Assembly (NCBI GenBank): GCA_002869365.1
Contig: PKTA01000039.1
Span: 1 to 64,000, forward strand
DNA from: Marinilabiliales bacterium
GTDB taxonomy: Bacteria > Bacteroidota > Bacteroidia > Bacteroidales > F082
Direction: 5' to 3'
Length of the DNA: 64,000 nucleotides
Numbering within the stretch: position 1 is the first letter of the stretch; every line of letters starts with the position of its first letter. A model generated the notes under the pieces. It had not been told where the DNA came from. It saw only the letters and a list, made by a program, of their open reading frames with translations, and ran no database searches. The position numbers and the translations under genes were made by a program. Of the stretch, positions 40,163 to 50,683 are shown one piece after another.

Positions 40163-42208
40163 TTACCTTTTGTTATGGATTAATTTTCCACTACTTATTA
40201 GTGTGCCATCATAGGTTTTAATGCGATATAAAATTATAGCATTTGATATATTTTCTAAATTTATTTTTATATCACTGTATTCCTTATTGAGAGGCAATTT
40301 GTAGTTATTAATACTTCTGCCTAAAATGTCTACCAATTCTATTTCAATATCTTGCTCAATTGTTGTATAAACTTTGAAATTAACGAAGTCGGTTACGGGA
40401 TTTGGAAATACATTATCAAGAACAATTCCTGTTTCTGAAATTTCATTCTCTTCAACTCCTACAAAGGCATTACAATTTATCTGCAAAATATGACTATCAG
40501 AATATGGCTGACTATCATCTAATTGAACAAATTCAGTTGAAGACAGTTTACCACTTACTTCGGCTTCTATTCTGTATAAACCAGTTGGCAGTGATAAAAA
40601 TTCAAATTCACCCTCTGAATTTGTTTTAACATATGCCACATATTCGTTGTTATAAAATAACTTAATAATCCTGTTTGAAACATCTTCTGAATCACATCCC
40701 TGTCCTGAAATTAAGTTTCCTGAAATGGATCCTATACCTGCATCTATATCCGTTAACTTTTTTAAATTTACATTTACTTCAAACTGCTCGTTATTATTTA
40801 ATAAAAAAGTATTGGCGGCTCGCCAGTCACTTTGGTTTTTATAATAAGAAGGAGCATAAAAATCATAATCCTTAGATTCAGGTTCCAAATCAAATCTTAA
40901 TAAATATTCCCCTTCGGGCTTTTGAACAAACCAATAGTAACCATATTTCCAGAATTCCCTCTTATCCATATACTCCCATTTATTTTCCAATCTTCGATAC
41001 AGATATGCAGTTGCAAAATTTGAACTATCGTTTTCCTCTATATTAATAGTAAAACCATCAATAAATACCTGACCTCCAAAGTTATAATATGAAGGTGTTG
41101 TTATTTGATTGCAAACAGTACCATCACAAAATCCTGAAGGATTATTTGAAATAGCGGTCAAACAAACAGTATAAGTGCCTGGTGAGTCATAAACATGTAC
41201 AGGATTACTTTCGTTTGAAAATTCACCATCGCCAAAATCCCATAGCCAATCAGTAATACCCTCAGAAGATGCATCATTAAAGATATAAGTATATGGTGTA
41301 TTATTTATTGTATCTAGATGATAATTAAAATCTACAATACAGTTTACCGAATCAAAAACAGATATTTGTTTAACAATAATCTCATTGCATTCATCTTGAT
41401 TACTCATTACTGATAGGATTGCACTGTATACTCCATCAGTTGCATAAGTATGAACCGGGTTTGTTTCTTGAGAAAAATTGCCATCACCAAAATCCCAAAA
41501 CCAATAATCGATGTTGGGAGACGACATATCTGTAAAAAATACTTGTTTATTATTGTCTTCTGATAATTCATAAGTGAAATCAGCATAACATAAAGTTGTG
41601 TCATTTACATCTACAAATACCGGCTGACTTATTGATGATTCACAACCATTTATGCTATCATGTATGGTAAGACTAACTAAATATTCACCAGCTGCATCAT
41701 AAATATGCACTGGATTTTCTTCAATTGAAATATTACCATCTCCAAAATCCCATATTGATGATGTATAGTTACCTAAAGAAACATTAAGGAAGTTTAGTTT
41801 ATTATAATTGATGTTATCAGGATAATACACAAACATAGCATCACATGAATTATCAGTGGTGCAAATGGTAAAATTTGCATTATTTTCTGCTTGGGGGGGA
41901 GTGAAATCCTGAAAAAGAAACTCTCCCATACAATCAAACAGTCCAACAGTAATAGTTTGAGTTATTGGATCTAAAAAAACTGAATCGCTGTAAAATCCAT
42001 TTTCATTTGTAAGAGTTATTACATTAACACCTTGATTATCTGTAATCATAACCTCATAAAATGGAACTTCTAATGAGTCGCCCTGCGACACAACATTACC
42101 TGTAAAATGATACCATGACTGGCCTTGAGTAATGTTTGCATACAACAGAAACATTATAAATAGCGACATATATTTTATATAATTTTTCATTTGCCTTATT
42201 TTATCCAT
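40163..42208 (-). CDS. PKD-repeat secreted protein with T9SS type A sorting tail
   Basis: WDFGDGNISIEENPVHIY etc.; tail DNVFPNPVTDFVNFKV...ILYRIKTYDGTLISSGKLI; alternative start MKNYIKYM at 42190. Confidence 0.94.
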   Translation of the reverse strand: MDKIRQMKNYIKYMSLFIMFLLYANITQGQSWYHFTGNVVSQGDSLEVPFYEVMITDNQGVNVITLTNENGFYSDSVFLDPITQTITVGLFDCMGEFLFQDFTPPQAENNANFTICTTDNSCDAMFVYYPDNINYNKLNFLNVSLGNYTSSIWDFGDGNISIEENPVHIYDAAGEYLVSLTIHDSINGCESSISQPVFVDVNDTTLCYADFTYELSEDNNKQVFFTDMSSPNIDYWFWDFGDGNFSQETNPVHTYATDGVYSAILSVMSNQDECNEIIVKQISVFDSVNCIVDFNYHLDTINNTPYTYIFNDASSEGITDWLWDFGDGEFSNESNPVHVYDSPGTYTVCLTAISNNPSGFCDGTVCNQITTPSYYNFGGQVFIDGFTINIEENDSSNFATAYLYRRLENKWEYMDKREFWKYGYYWFVQKPEGEYLLRFDLEPESKDYDFYAPSYYKNQSDWRAANTFLLNNNEQFEVNVNLKKLTDIDAGIGSISGNLISGQGCDSEDVSNRIIKLFYNNEYVAYVKTNSEGEFEFLSLPTGLYRIEAEVSGKLSSTEFVQLDDSQPYSDSHILQINCNAFVGVEENEISETGIVLDNVFPNPVTDFVNFKVYTTIEQDIEIELVDILGRSINNYKLPLNKEYSDIKINLENISNAIILYRIKTYDGTLISSGKLIHNKR

Positions 42209-42213
42209 TGCGA

Positions 42214-43515
42214 TTAAAAATCATAATAAATACCAAACCTTATACCCATTGAATAAGGTTTAGTTGAAGAAACATCAACGGCTGGTTTATAGATAGAGTT
42301 TAAATACTTAGTAAATTCCGGCACAACAGATATTGAAACCGAATTTAGTATTTTATAATTCATCTTTAAACCTAAAACCCATTGGTAGTTAAAGTTAGTT
42401 CTAAGAGGAGTTTTATCTTCCATATTCAACAATGTTGATTCAGGAATATAGAAATTTGCAGTCGGAGATTTACTACTTATTAGTTTCGAGAAAATAACTC
42501 CCGATTCAATTGAAATATTCAACTTTTCAAAAGTTTTAATTCGATAACCTATCTTTATTGGAACATTTAAATAGTCATAATAAAATAGTGGCGATTGTGT
42601 TTTAATATGCTCTAAACTATCATAAACCGTTGTTTTAGCAGTTTTATAAGTAATTTCATCAGGATTTAAAGGGTTGATTTCAAACGACAAAACTTTATTG
42701 TAATAGCCTATACTGTCATTGGTTTTATAATAGTAATTATATATCCCACGCTCTTTAACTTTCTGATATCCAACACCACTCTGAATATAGAAATCTTTAA
42801 TTACTATACCAAATTCAGCATCCACTGTATAAGTAAATTGATCGGTTGTATTTGGGTAATACATAATGGCGGCTTTAGCGGAAATAGCAGAATAAGTATG
42901 TAAACTTTGTCTTTTAAACAAATAGTCCTGCAAGTCCATTTTATTATCTAATAAACTATAATCAGCAGTAGCAATATCATAAATACTTGATGGTTTAATG
43001 AAATTTATAATACTAACATTATTTATTTCCTGATTATCTTCAATTTCATTATTCACATCAGTTTGATTATTTGTATTTTCAAACAAAACACTTCTGTCAG
43101 TTTTATCTATGTTAGATATTATTAAATTAGTTTCAACTGTATTATTATTTTTAAAATCAATATTGTTTACAATATTATCATTTATATTATGCTCATTTTC
43201 AGTTAATTGATCAGTTGTTATATCATCAATCTGCGTATTAATAATCGGTTTATTGTTAGAATTAACTTCTTTATTTACAATAACTTTGTCCTTTGAAGGA
43301 GATTTATCTCCGCCAATAAAATACCATATTGCCGATCCTGTAAGCAGTAATAGTAAGACTAATGCAGCAAGCCTGCGATAATTAAATGATTTGTCAACAA
43401 TAGTGCCTTTCCCCACTTCATTAATTATCCCTGACCATACTTTATCGGAAGGGTTCGGATTAAAGCCCGAAGCGCTTTCCTTAAAAACATGATCAATATT
43501 TTTATACTCTTTCAT
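42214..43515 (-). CDS. Putative anti-sigma/inner-membrane TM protein with C-terminal outer-membrane beta-barrel-like domain
   Basis: Cytosolic N-terminus (FNPNPSDKVWSGIINEVG), one TM (LAALVLLLLLTGSAIWYF), Asn-rich linker, beta-strand-rich region ending GIRFGIYYDF; directly after the ECF sigma gene. Confidence 0.75.
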   Translation of the reverse strand: MKEYKNIDHVFKESASGFNPNPSDKVWSGIINEVGKGTIVDKSFNYRRLAALVLLLLLTGSAIWYFIGGDKSPSKDKVIVNKEVNSNNKPIINTQIDDITTDQLTENEHNINDNIVNNIDFKNNNTVETNLIISNIDKTDRSVLFENTNNQTDVNNEIEDNQEINNVSIINFIKPSSIYDIATADYSLLDNKMDLQDYLFKRQSLHTYSAISAKAAIMYYPNTTDQFTYTVDAEFGIVIKDFYIQSGVGYQKVKERGIYNYYYKTNDSIGYYNKVLSFEINPLNPDEITYKTAKTTVYDSLEHIKTQSPLFYYDYLNVPIKIGYRIKTFEKLNISIESGVIFSKLISSKSPTANFYIPESTLLNMEDKTPLRTNFNYQWVLGLKMNYKILNSVSISVVPEFTKYLNSIYKPAVDVSSTKPYSMGIRFGIYYDF

Positions 43516-43520
43516 AACAA

Positions 43521-44123
43521 TTAAATTTTGTTTTGAATTTGTTTACCGTATTTTTCCATAAGAAGTTCTCTAAGTGTCCTTCTAGCTTTAAATAGTTGCG
43601 ATTTAGATGTATTCTCAGAAACATTCAGTTCCTCTGCAATTTCTTTATGAGTTAAGCCATCAAGCACATACATATTAAAAACCATTTTATATCCTTCAGG
43701 AAGTTGTTGTAATAACATTAATATTTGCTCATAACCTACTCCATCCTCAACAAAAACCTTTTCACTCAAACTCGTTTCATCAACTTTATCATGAATATTA
43801 TCATCATATTCATCTTGAAAGGAATGCTTTAAATTTGCATTATAATGATTTATTGCTGTATTAACCATAACTCTTCTCAACCAACCTTCAAATGAACCAC
43901 TACCTTTATAATATTTAATTTTTCTAAACACTTTTACAAATCCTTCCTGAAGTATATCTTCAGCATCAGCCATCTTTTTACTATACCTATAACATACAGC
44001 AAGCATAGGCGATGCATATAATTCATACAACTTCCTAAACTCCTCTTGCTTTCCAGCCTTACACCCATCTATTATCCGATTGATTGGATCCATAAAGACT
44101 CTTCTTGTATAATTTGACAGCAC
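43521..44123 (-). CDS. ECF-type RNA polymerase sigma factor
   Basis: YSKKMADAEDILQEGFVKVFRKIKYYKGSGSFEGWLRRVMVNTAINHY...LLQQLPEGYKMVFNMYVLDGLTHKEIAEELNVSENTSKSQLFKARRTL. Confidence 0.95.
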   Translation of the reverse strand: MLSNYTRRVFMDPINRIIDGCKAGKQEEFRKLYELYASPMLAVCYRYSKKMADAEDILQEGFVKVFRKIKYYKGSGSFEGWLRRVMVNTAINHYNANLKHSFQDEYDDNIHDKVDETSLSEKVFVEDGVGYEQILMLLQQLPEGYKMVFNMYVLDGLTHKEIAEELNVSENTSKSQLFKARRTLRELLMEKYGKQIQNKI

Positions 44124-44249
44124 TTTTTGCTTGTGGTTGCCTGAACTTACTAAATAATAGCAATTTGATAAAAAAAGTACTATTTTTGTATTTGATTAAA
44201 TTGTCGCTGCATTTTTAGAAGGTTCTCCATAAAATTAAAAATTATCTAA

Positions 44250-45776
44250 ATGACTACTGCCCCGGAAACATCAAAAGGAATAAAAAATTTCATTAATAAA
44301 CTCGCAAAACCTTCTGTGATATTACAAAACGGAACAATAATTTATTATTCATCAATACTTCCCGATTTTCTTGATATAGAAGAAACCACTTTAAAAAACA
44401 GCAAGTTTACAGATTATTTTAAACTTAATGAAACAGAAACCATTAGCCCAAAGCAATATAATTCGTTTGTTGGTGGAGAAACTGTTGAAGAGGCGCATAA
44501 GGAAGTGCTACTGACGTATATAAACCGTAGTGGCAAATCAGTAAGTTTAAGTTCACGAATTTTTAACTTTGAGGATGAAAGCAATAGCTTTGTAGCTGCT
44601 CTGTTTTCCGTGGATAATACTTTTAATAAACTTAAAATAAAAGTTAGTGAATTAGAGAGGCAAAATGCAATGAAAACTGCTTTCGTTGCAAATATGTCAC
44701 ATGAAATACGAACGCCTCTTAATTCCATAATAGGTTTTTCAGAACTCTTGCTGGAAGAAGATAATACTCCTGAAGAAGATGTTCTTTACAGAAAGATGAT
44801 TAGTTCATCAGGCAGGTCATTAATGCAACTTATTGAAGATATAATTGATATTTCAAAAATTGAATCCGGTCAGCTGAAAATCAGCAAATCAGAACTCGAA
44901 TTAAATTCCTTTATGGATGAAATATTATTTAATTTCAAGCAGGAAAAGCAGATTAGAGAATTATTCAATATCGAATTGCATCTAACCAAGGCCTCTCCCG
45001 ACAAGGAATTAATTATTTATACTGACCCTGTTCGATTACGGCAGGTTCTTAGCAACCTGATTACCAACTCAATGAAGTTTACAGATACAGGATTTATTAA
45101 TTTTGGATATAGTTTTGGCGGCAATGAAGAATTACAATTTTACGTAAAAGATAGTGGTACAGGAATTGAAGAGAAAGCCAGCGAGAAAATTTTTGACAGG
45201 TTTAGCCAGGACGACTCAACTTTATCAAGAAATAAAAAGGGAAGCGGTTTAGGATTAGCGATCAGTAAATCGATAATAAATCTGTTAAATGGAGAAATTT
45301 GGCTCGACACCAAATCTGGTGTTGGTACTACCTTTTATTTTACTATACCAATAGATGAAAAGAAGGAAAAAACTGAGAAAAAAAGAATAATTGAAAGATT
45401 TGATATCCCAGATTTCTCCAATGCCAAAATACTTGTTGTTGATGATGTGGATCAGAATGTTTTCTTTTTCAAATCGCTTTTCAAACCTTCAGGTGCTGAA
45501 ATATTGGTTGCTAATTCGGGTGAACAAGCTTTAGAGATTTGCAAAAATGACACTACTATCTCTCTTGTTTTGATGGATATTATGATGCCCGACATTGATG
45601 GTTATACTACTACCAGACGATTAAAAGCACTCTTTCCGGATCTTCCGGTCATAATGCAAACAGCATTTTATTCAAGCAATGCTTCAAAACTAAGTTATGA
45701 AGCCGGTGCTGATGAATTTATTGGAAAACCTATTAATATTAATGAACTGTTTAGTTTAGTTAGTAAGTACATATAA
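44250..45776 (+). CDS. Hybrid histidine kinase (PAS-like, HisKA, HATPase, REC)
   Basis: [22 protein letters not shown]...GSGLGLAISKSI...REC LVLMDIMMPDIDGYTTTRRLK. Confidence 0.95.
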   Translation: MTTAPETSKGIKNFINKLAKPSVILQNGTIIYYSSILPDFLDIEETTLKNSKFTDYFKLNETETISPKQYNSFVGGETVEEAHKEVLLTYINRSGKSVSLSSRIFNFEDESNSFVAALFSVDNTFNKLKIKVSELERQNAMKTAFVANMSHEIRTPLNSIIGFSELLLEEDNTPEEDVLYRKMISSSGRSLMQLIEDIIDISKIESGQLKISKSELELNSFMDEILFNFKQEKQIRELFNIELHLTKASPDKELIIYTDPVRLRQVLSNLITNSMKFTDTGFINFGYSFGGNEELQFYVKDSGTGIEEKASEKIFDRFSQDDSTLSRNKKGSGLGLAISKSIINLLNGEIWLDTKSGVGTTFYFTIPIDEKKEKTEKKRIIERFDIPDFSNAKILVVDDVDQNVFFFKSLFKPSGAEILVANSGEQALEICKNDTTISLVLMDIMMPDIDGYTTTRRLKALFPDLPVIMQTAFYSSNASKLSYEAGADEFIGKPININELFSLVSKYI

Positions 45777-45785
45777 TTTTTTACT

Positions 45786-47717
45786 TTGATAAAAGAAGCC
45801 TTAAAAGTTCTGATTAAATATTGGGGGCACTCTTCCTTCAGACCCATGCAGGAAGATATAATAGCATCGATACTTGACGGTAATGATACGCTCGCCCTTC
45901 TTCCCACCGGAGGTGGCAAATCAATTACTTTTCAGGTTCCTGCAATCATTCTGGATGGTATTTGTATAGTTATCAGCCCACTAATAGCATTGATGAAGGA
46001 TCAGGTTCAAAACCTGAAAAAACAAGGCATTAAAGCAGGCGCAATCTATTCAGGCATGAGTAAAGACGAAATCGAATCGGTTTACAATAATTGCATACAC
46101 GAGAAATTCAAATTTCTTTACGTTTCACCCGAACGACTTGAAAATGAAGCATTCCGTCATTTAATTGGGATTTTAAAAGTTAATATACTTTGTATCGATG
46201 AGGCACATTGTATTTCCCAGTGGGGTTATGATTTCAGACCTCCGTATTTGAAAATTGCCGAAATCAGGAACCTCATCCCTAAAGTACCTGTACTTGCACT
46301 TACTGCTACTGCAACACCTGATGTTGTTAACGACATTATGGATAAGTTAAACTTTAAAAACCATAATGTTATTAAAGCAGGCTTTCTTAGAAAAAACATT
46401 TCTTATAGTGTATTTAAAGAAACCGACAAAACAGCCAAACTTCTTGAGGTACTGAAAAAAACCACCGGAAGCAGCATTGTTTATGTCAGAAACAGAAGAA
46501 GATGCAGGGAGTTATCAGAAATTATTTCGAAAAACGGAATTACGTCAAATTATTATCATGCAGGATTAAACTCCCGTGAACGTGTTGTACGACAAGAAGA
46601 ATGGACACTTAATCATGTAAAAAACATAGTTGCAACAAATGCTTTTGGTATGGGAATAGATAAACCCGACGTACGTCTTGTTGTTCACTATGATTTACCC
46701 GACAGTATAGAATCGTATTTTCAGGAAGCAGGAAGAGCAGGAAGAGATGGTAAAACTGCCGGAGGACTCCTTTTATATAATATTGAAGATATCCACAATT
46801 CAATAAATCGTCTTAAAAGTTCATATCCTGATATTTCTTTTATAAAAAAAGTATACAATGGTCTGGGAAATTTTTTCCAAATACCTGAAGGAAGTGGTAA
46901 AGATATTGCCTATAATTTCAATATTTCAGAATTCTGCTCAAATTATAATTTGAAAATTTTTGAAACTTACTCAGCCATAAAAATACTTGAGCGTGAAGGG
47001 TTTATATATTATATTGAATCCTCTGGTCAGTTTTCTAAAATAATGTTTGTTTTAAACAAAGAAGACTTATATCGCTTTCAGGTTGAAAATCAGGGATCTG
47101 AAAGGATTATTAAAGAAATGCTACGTTCCTATTCAGGCATCTTTACCGAATTTGTCAACATCAACGAAAATTTAATTGCAAGCCGAACAGAAATGACCAG
47201 AGAGCAGGTTGTAAATAAACTTACTTACCTGCATAATCTTAAAGTTATTAAATATATTCCCGTAAGAATATCTCCTCAAATTGTGCTAACCAGTAACCGA
47301 TTAGGATTAAAGAATATTGAGTTTACACAAGAAAACTATATAAACATTAAGAAATCGTCCGAAAAAAGATTGCAATCACTACTGGATTTTTTATCCAATT
47401 CGATGCAATGCAGGAGTCAGCAACTTTTAAGTTACTTTGGTGAAACCAAATCCCAAAGATGTGGAATATGTGATGTTTGCAGGAAAAAATCAGAAGTAAA
47501 ACTAAATGATATTGAATTTGAAGCAATAAGTGCTTTTATTAAAGAAGAGTTGCAACAAGAAAAGTTGCATTTATACGAATTGGTTGCCAGATGTTCGAAA
47601 TTCAATGAAAATCAGGTTTTGGCAGCAATTCAATGGCTAATCGACAATAAAAAAATAATCAGGTCGAAAGACGAAAAACTAAACTGGCACGATCAGTTAG
47701 ATATTAGTTTTCTTTGA
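45786..47717 (+). CDS. recQ: ATP-dependent DNA helicase RecQ
   Basis: ALLPTGGGKSITFQVPA...DEAHCISQWGYDFRPPY...TATATPDV...FQEAGRAGRDG; zinc-binding RCGICDVCRKK; no ATG at the ORF start (TTG). Confidence 0.96.
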   Translation: MIKEALKVLIKYWGHSSFRPMQEDIIASILDGNDTLALLPTGGGKSITFQVPAIILDGICIVISPLIALMKDQVQNLKKQGIKAGAIYSGMSKDEIESVYNNCIHEKFKFLYVSPERLENEAFRHLIGILKVNILCIDEAHCISQWGYDFRPPYLKIAEIRNLIPKVPVLALTATATPDVVNDIMDKLNFKNHNVIKAGFLRKNISYSVFKETDKTAKLLEVLKKTTGSSIVYVRNRRRCRELSEIISKNGITSNYYHAGLNSRERVVRQEEWTLNHVKNIVATNAFGMGIDKPDVRLVVHYDLPDSIESYFQEAGRAGRDGKTAGGLLLYNIEDIHNSINRLKSSYPDISFIKKVYNGLGNFFQIPEGSGKDIAYNFNISEFCSNYNLKIFETYSAIKILEREGFIYYIESSGQFSKIMFVLNKEDLYRFQVENQGSERIIKEMLRSYSGIFTEFVNINENLIASRTEMTREQVVNKLTYLHNLKVIKYIPVRISPQIVLTSNRLGLKNIEFTQENYINIKKSSEKRLQSLLDFLSNSMQCRSQQLLSYFGETKSQRCGICDVCRKKSEVKLNDIEFEAISAFIKEELQQEKLHLYELVARCSKFNENQVLAAIQWLIDNKKIIRSKDEKLNWHDQLDISFL

Positions 47718-47798
47718 TGATAAGTTAATATTATTAATAATATTCCTATTTCCAAATTCTGATTTTTACTAGTTTTGTTTTTCATCATTATTACAAAT

Positions 47799-48521
47799 AT
47801 GAAAAATCTGATAATAGCATTATTTCTTTTGGGCTCGATTAATTTACTGGCCCAATCCAACAGACAATACATAGGCCTTTCAGCCGGTCCTGCATTTCCG
47901 ATGAATGACTTTGCAAAGGCACAACTATCGGATACTACATCTGGTTTTGCCAAAACGGGAATAAATATAAAACTTGTTTATTCCTATAAAATAACACATA
48001 ATTTTGGGTTGCAGGCTCATTTTATTTTCAATTCTAATAATATTGATCTTGAGGCAATTAAAAAAGAAGCAATTGATTTAATACCAAATTATTCTTTTAG
48101 TATAGAAAGTTCGCAAGCTTGGAGTACTGGAGGAGTTTATATTTCTCCTTTTTTACGTTTTCCTATTACAGAAAAACTAACATGGGAAATTAAGGGAGAT
48201 ATTGGAATTACGGGAGCATACTCACCACAATATACAATAAGAGGGACAAATACAGATACTCAGGAGAAAACAGAATATTTTAGAAATTCAGATAAAGCAT
48301 TTGGTTTAGGACTTGGTGGAGGAACAAGTATATTATATCAGTTGAGAAAATATAAAATAAGTTTAAACTTTGATTATCTGTATTCCAATTTAAAATTTAA
48401 AGAAATAAGTGGCTGGGGATGGACATCACCCTCTGACCCTGATGGCACTCCCTACAATATTAGCGCTAACAGAAAAATGAGTGTGGCATCAGTTTCTATT
48501 GGATTAGCCTATAACTTATAA
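47799..48521 (+). CDS. Outer-membrane beta-barrel protein
   Basis: Signal MKNLIIALFLLGSINLLAQ, amphipathic strands, C-terminal SVSIGLAYNL; start moved from 47775. Confidence 0.8.
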   Translation: MKNLIIALFLLGSINLLAQSNRQYIGLSAGPAFPMNDFAKAQLSDTTSGFAKTGINIKLVYSYKITHNFGLQAHFIFNSNNIDLEAIKKEAIDLIPNYSFSIESSQAWSTGGVYISPFLRFPITEKLTWEIKGDIGITGAYSPQYTIRGTNTDTQEKTEYFRNSDKAFGLGLGGGTSILYQLRKYKISLNFDYLYSNLKFKEISGWGWTSPSDPDGTPYNISANRKMSVASVSIGLAYNL

Positions 48522-48538
48522 TAATATTTTAAACAATT

Positions 48539-49117
48539 ATGAGGCTTGCACAATCTTACTTTTTAAGTGATAATGTAGTTGCTATAGCAAGAAACTTATT
48601 AGGGAAAGAACTTTTTACCAATATTGATGGGAAAATATGTTCAGGAATAATTTCAGAAACTGAAGCATATGAAGGTATTACCGACAAAGCCTCCCATGCC
48701 TACGGCAACAGAAGAACAAAAAGAACAGAAACCATGTATAAAGAAGGAGGCAGAACATATGTTTACCTCTGTTATGGAATGCACCATCTATTAAATATTG
48801 TTACTGCAAAAGAAAACACACCTCATGCCGTACTAATTAGAGGAATAATACCTAATAGTGGCATAGACATTATGTTCAAAAGAACCAACAAAAAGAAACT
48901 TACAAACATAAGTAATGGTCCTGCCAAAATGAGTAAAGCCTTGGGAATAACAACTGACCTAGATAACACTCTACTCGATGATAATAAAATTTGGATAGAG
49001 GACAGTAATTTCCCTCTATCAGGTTTTGAAATTATTGTTGGAAAAAGAATTGGGATTGATTATGCTCAGGAGGATGCACTTTTACCATATAGGTTCCTGC
49101 TGGCTAATAAAAAATAA
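48539..49117 (+). CDS. DNA-3-methyladenine glycosylase (AAG/MPG family)
   Basis: ARNLLGKELFT...GIISETEAYEGITDKASHAYGNRRTKRTETMYKEGGRTYVYLCYGMHHLLNIVTAKENTPHAVLIRG. Confidence 0.96.
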   Translation: MRLAQSYFLSDNVVAIARNLLGKELFTNIDGKICSGIISETEAYEGITDKASHAYGNRRTKRTETMYKEGGRTYVYLCYGMHHLLNIVTAKENTPHAVLIRGIIPNSGIDIMFKRTNKKKLTNISNGPAKMSKALGITTDLDNTLLDDNKIWIEDSNFPLSGFEIIVGKRIGIDYAQEDALLPYRFLLANKK

Positions 49118-49122
49118 AGCAA

Positions 49123-49156
49123 AAAAAACCCTGATGCCTAAACATCAGGGTTTTTT
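49123..49156. terminator. Bidirectional terminator between the convergent glycosylase and HU genes
   Basis: AAAAAACCCTGATG-CCTAAA-CATCAGGGTTTTTT. Confidence 0.92.
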
Positions 49157-49175
49157 CTATGTCAGTAAAAAGCAA

Positions 49176-49448
49176 TTATTTAACCGATTTTGATAAATCT
49201 GCGCCTGCTTTGAACTTAACAACTTTCTTAGCTGGGATGCTGATTTCTTTACCAGTTTGAGGATTGCGACCAGTACGGGCAGCCCTTGTTGAAACTGAAA
49301 AGGAACCAAATCCTACTAATGCTACTCTATCACCACCTTGAAGTGCTCCTGATGTTGCATCTACAAAAGCATCTAATGCTTTTTTAGCGTCTGCTTTGCT
49401 CAAGTTAGCACCTGCAGCCATAGCGTCTATTAATTCAGCTTTGTTCAT
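49176..49448 (-). CDS. HU-family DNA-binding protein
   Basis: 90 aa; [28 protein letters not shown]...[29 protein letters not shown]. Confidence 0.97.
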   Translation of the reverse strand: MNKAELIDAMAAGANLSKADAKKALDAFVDATSGALQGGDRVALVGFGSFSVSTRAARTGRNPQTGKEISIPAKKVVKFKAGADLSKSVK

Positions 49449-49628
49449 TGTATAAAAATTTTAATTAGTAATAAGTGTTAACTCCAACAAATATAGTCCA
49501 TTAATGCTAAAAAACAAGGTATATAGGCCTAAATGCCCCGATTTTGTTGATAAGTGAGCGATTTTGTTAATAACAATGGCATTTTTTTAGCAAAAACACC
49601 ATTAATACTAGCTTACAGAAGTGGAAAT

Positions 49629-50597
49629 TTATATTGCTTTGTACGAATTATCGAGTTTTGTCCCCCTTAAAAAGTCAATAATATGCATACGTTTCTTACC
49701 CGACTGCTGTAATTCTTGCAGAAATAAAAAGCCATTGGAGCATGAAATCTTAAAATTATCCTTATCTATTAATATAGTACCTATGGGAATATTAACCTCT
49801 GCAAGTTCTCTGGAGACATTAAATATTTTAAGCATTACTTTTTCACCTGCTTCATTTATTAATTCCGTATAAGCTGCAGGGTAAGGACTCAATCCTCTTA
49901 TAAAATTATATATATCATCAACATTTTTACTCCATTCAATTCTGCAGTCTTCTTTAAAAATTTTCGGAGCCTTTAATAATTTTTCCCCTTCAGATATTTT
50001 TAATTTTTGAGGAATACTTTCCACACTGTTATTTAAAATATCATTGGCTGTTTCAACAACGAGATCTCCACCAATATCCATTAATTTATCATGAAGACTA
50101 CCCGCATTATCGTTCTCACTTATCTCTACGCACACCTGTTTAATTATTTTGCCTGTGTCAATTTCTTTATCCAGGAAGAATGTTGTTGCACCTGTAACCT
50201 TCTCTCCATTAATAATAACATGATTTATGGGTGCTGCTCCTCTATATTGTGGAAGCAATGATGCGTGCAGGTTAAATGTCCCCAATGGCGGCATGTCCCA
50301 AACAATTTCAGGTAACATCCGAAAGGCAACAACAATTTGTAAGTCAGCGTTAAGGGATTCAAGTTCTGCAATAAATTCAGGGCTTTTTAAATTAGTAGGT
50401 TGCAACAAATTTAAATTGTTTTCTATCGCATATTTCTTTACATCAGAGTACTTTAATTTTTTACCTCTACCAGCAGGTTTATCTGCTGATGTGATAACTC
50501 CCACAATGTTAAAGCCATTATCAATAAGTTTACTTAAACTCCCAACAGCAAATTCAGGAGTACCCATAAACACAATTTTTAAATCTTTGATATTCAT
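49629..50597 (-). CDS. fmt: Methionyl-tRNA formyltransferase
   Basis: IVFMGTPEFAVGSL...TFNLHASLLPQYRGAAPINHVIINGEKVTGATTFFLDKEIDTGKI. Confidence 0.97.
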   Translation of the reverse strand: MNIKDLKIVFMGTPEFAVGSLSKLIDNGFNIVGVITSADKPAGRGKKLKYSDVKKYAIENNLNLLQPTNLKSPEFIAELESLNADLQIVVAFRMLPEIVWDMPPLGTFNLHASLLPQYRGAAPINHVIINGEKVTGATTFFLDKEIDTGKIIKQVCVEISENDNAGSLHDKLMDIGGDLVVETANDILNNSVESIPQKLKISEGEKLLKAPKIFKEDCRIEWSKNVDDIYNFIRGLSPYPAAYTELINEAGEKVMLKIFNVSRELAEVNIPIGTILIDKDNFKISCSNGFLFLQELQQSGKKRMHIIDFLRGTKLDNSYKAI

Positions 50598-50627
50598 AGC
50601 CTTTCAAATAATTTATGCAATATACAA

Positions 50628-50662
50628 TAAAAAAACCCGTCTCCAAAAGTTCGGACACGGGT
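50628..50662 (-). terminator. Putative Rho-independent terminator downstream of the TPR protein gene
   Basis: Minus strand AACCCGTGTCCG...GGAGACGGGTTTTTTTA (one stem mismatch). Confidence 0.75.
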
Positions 50663-50683
50663 TCTATAATTAATTTATATTTT

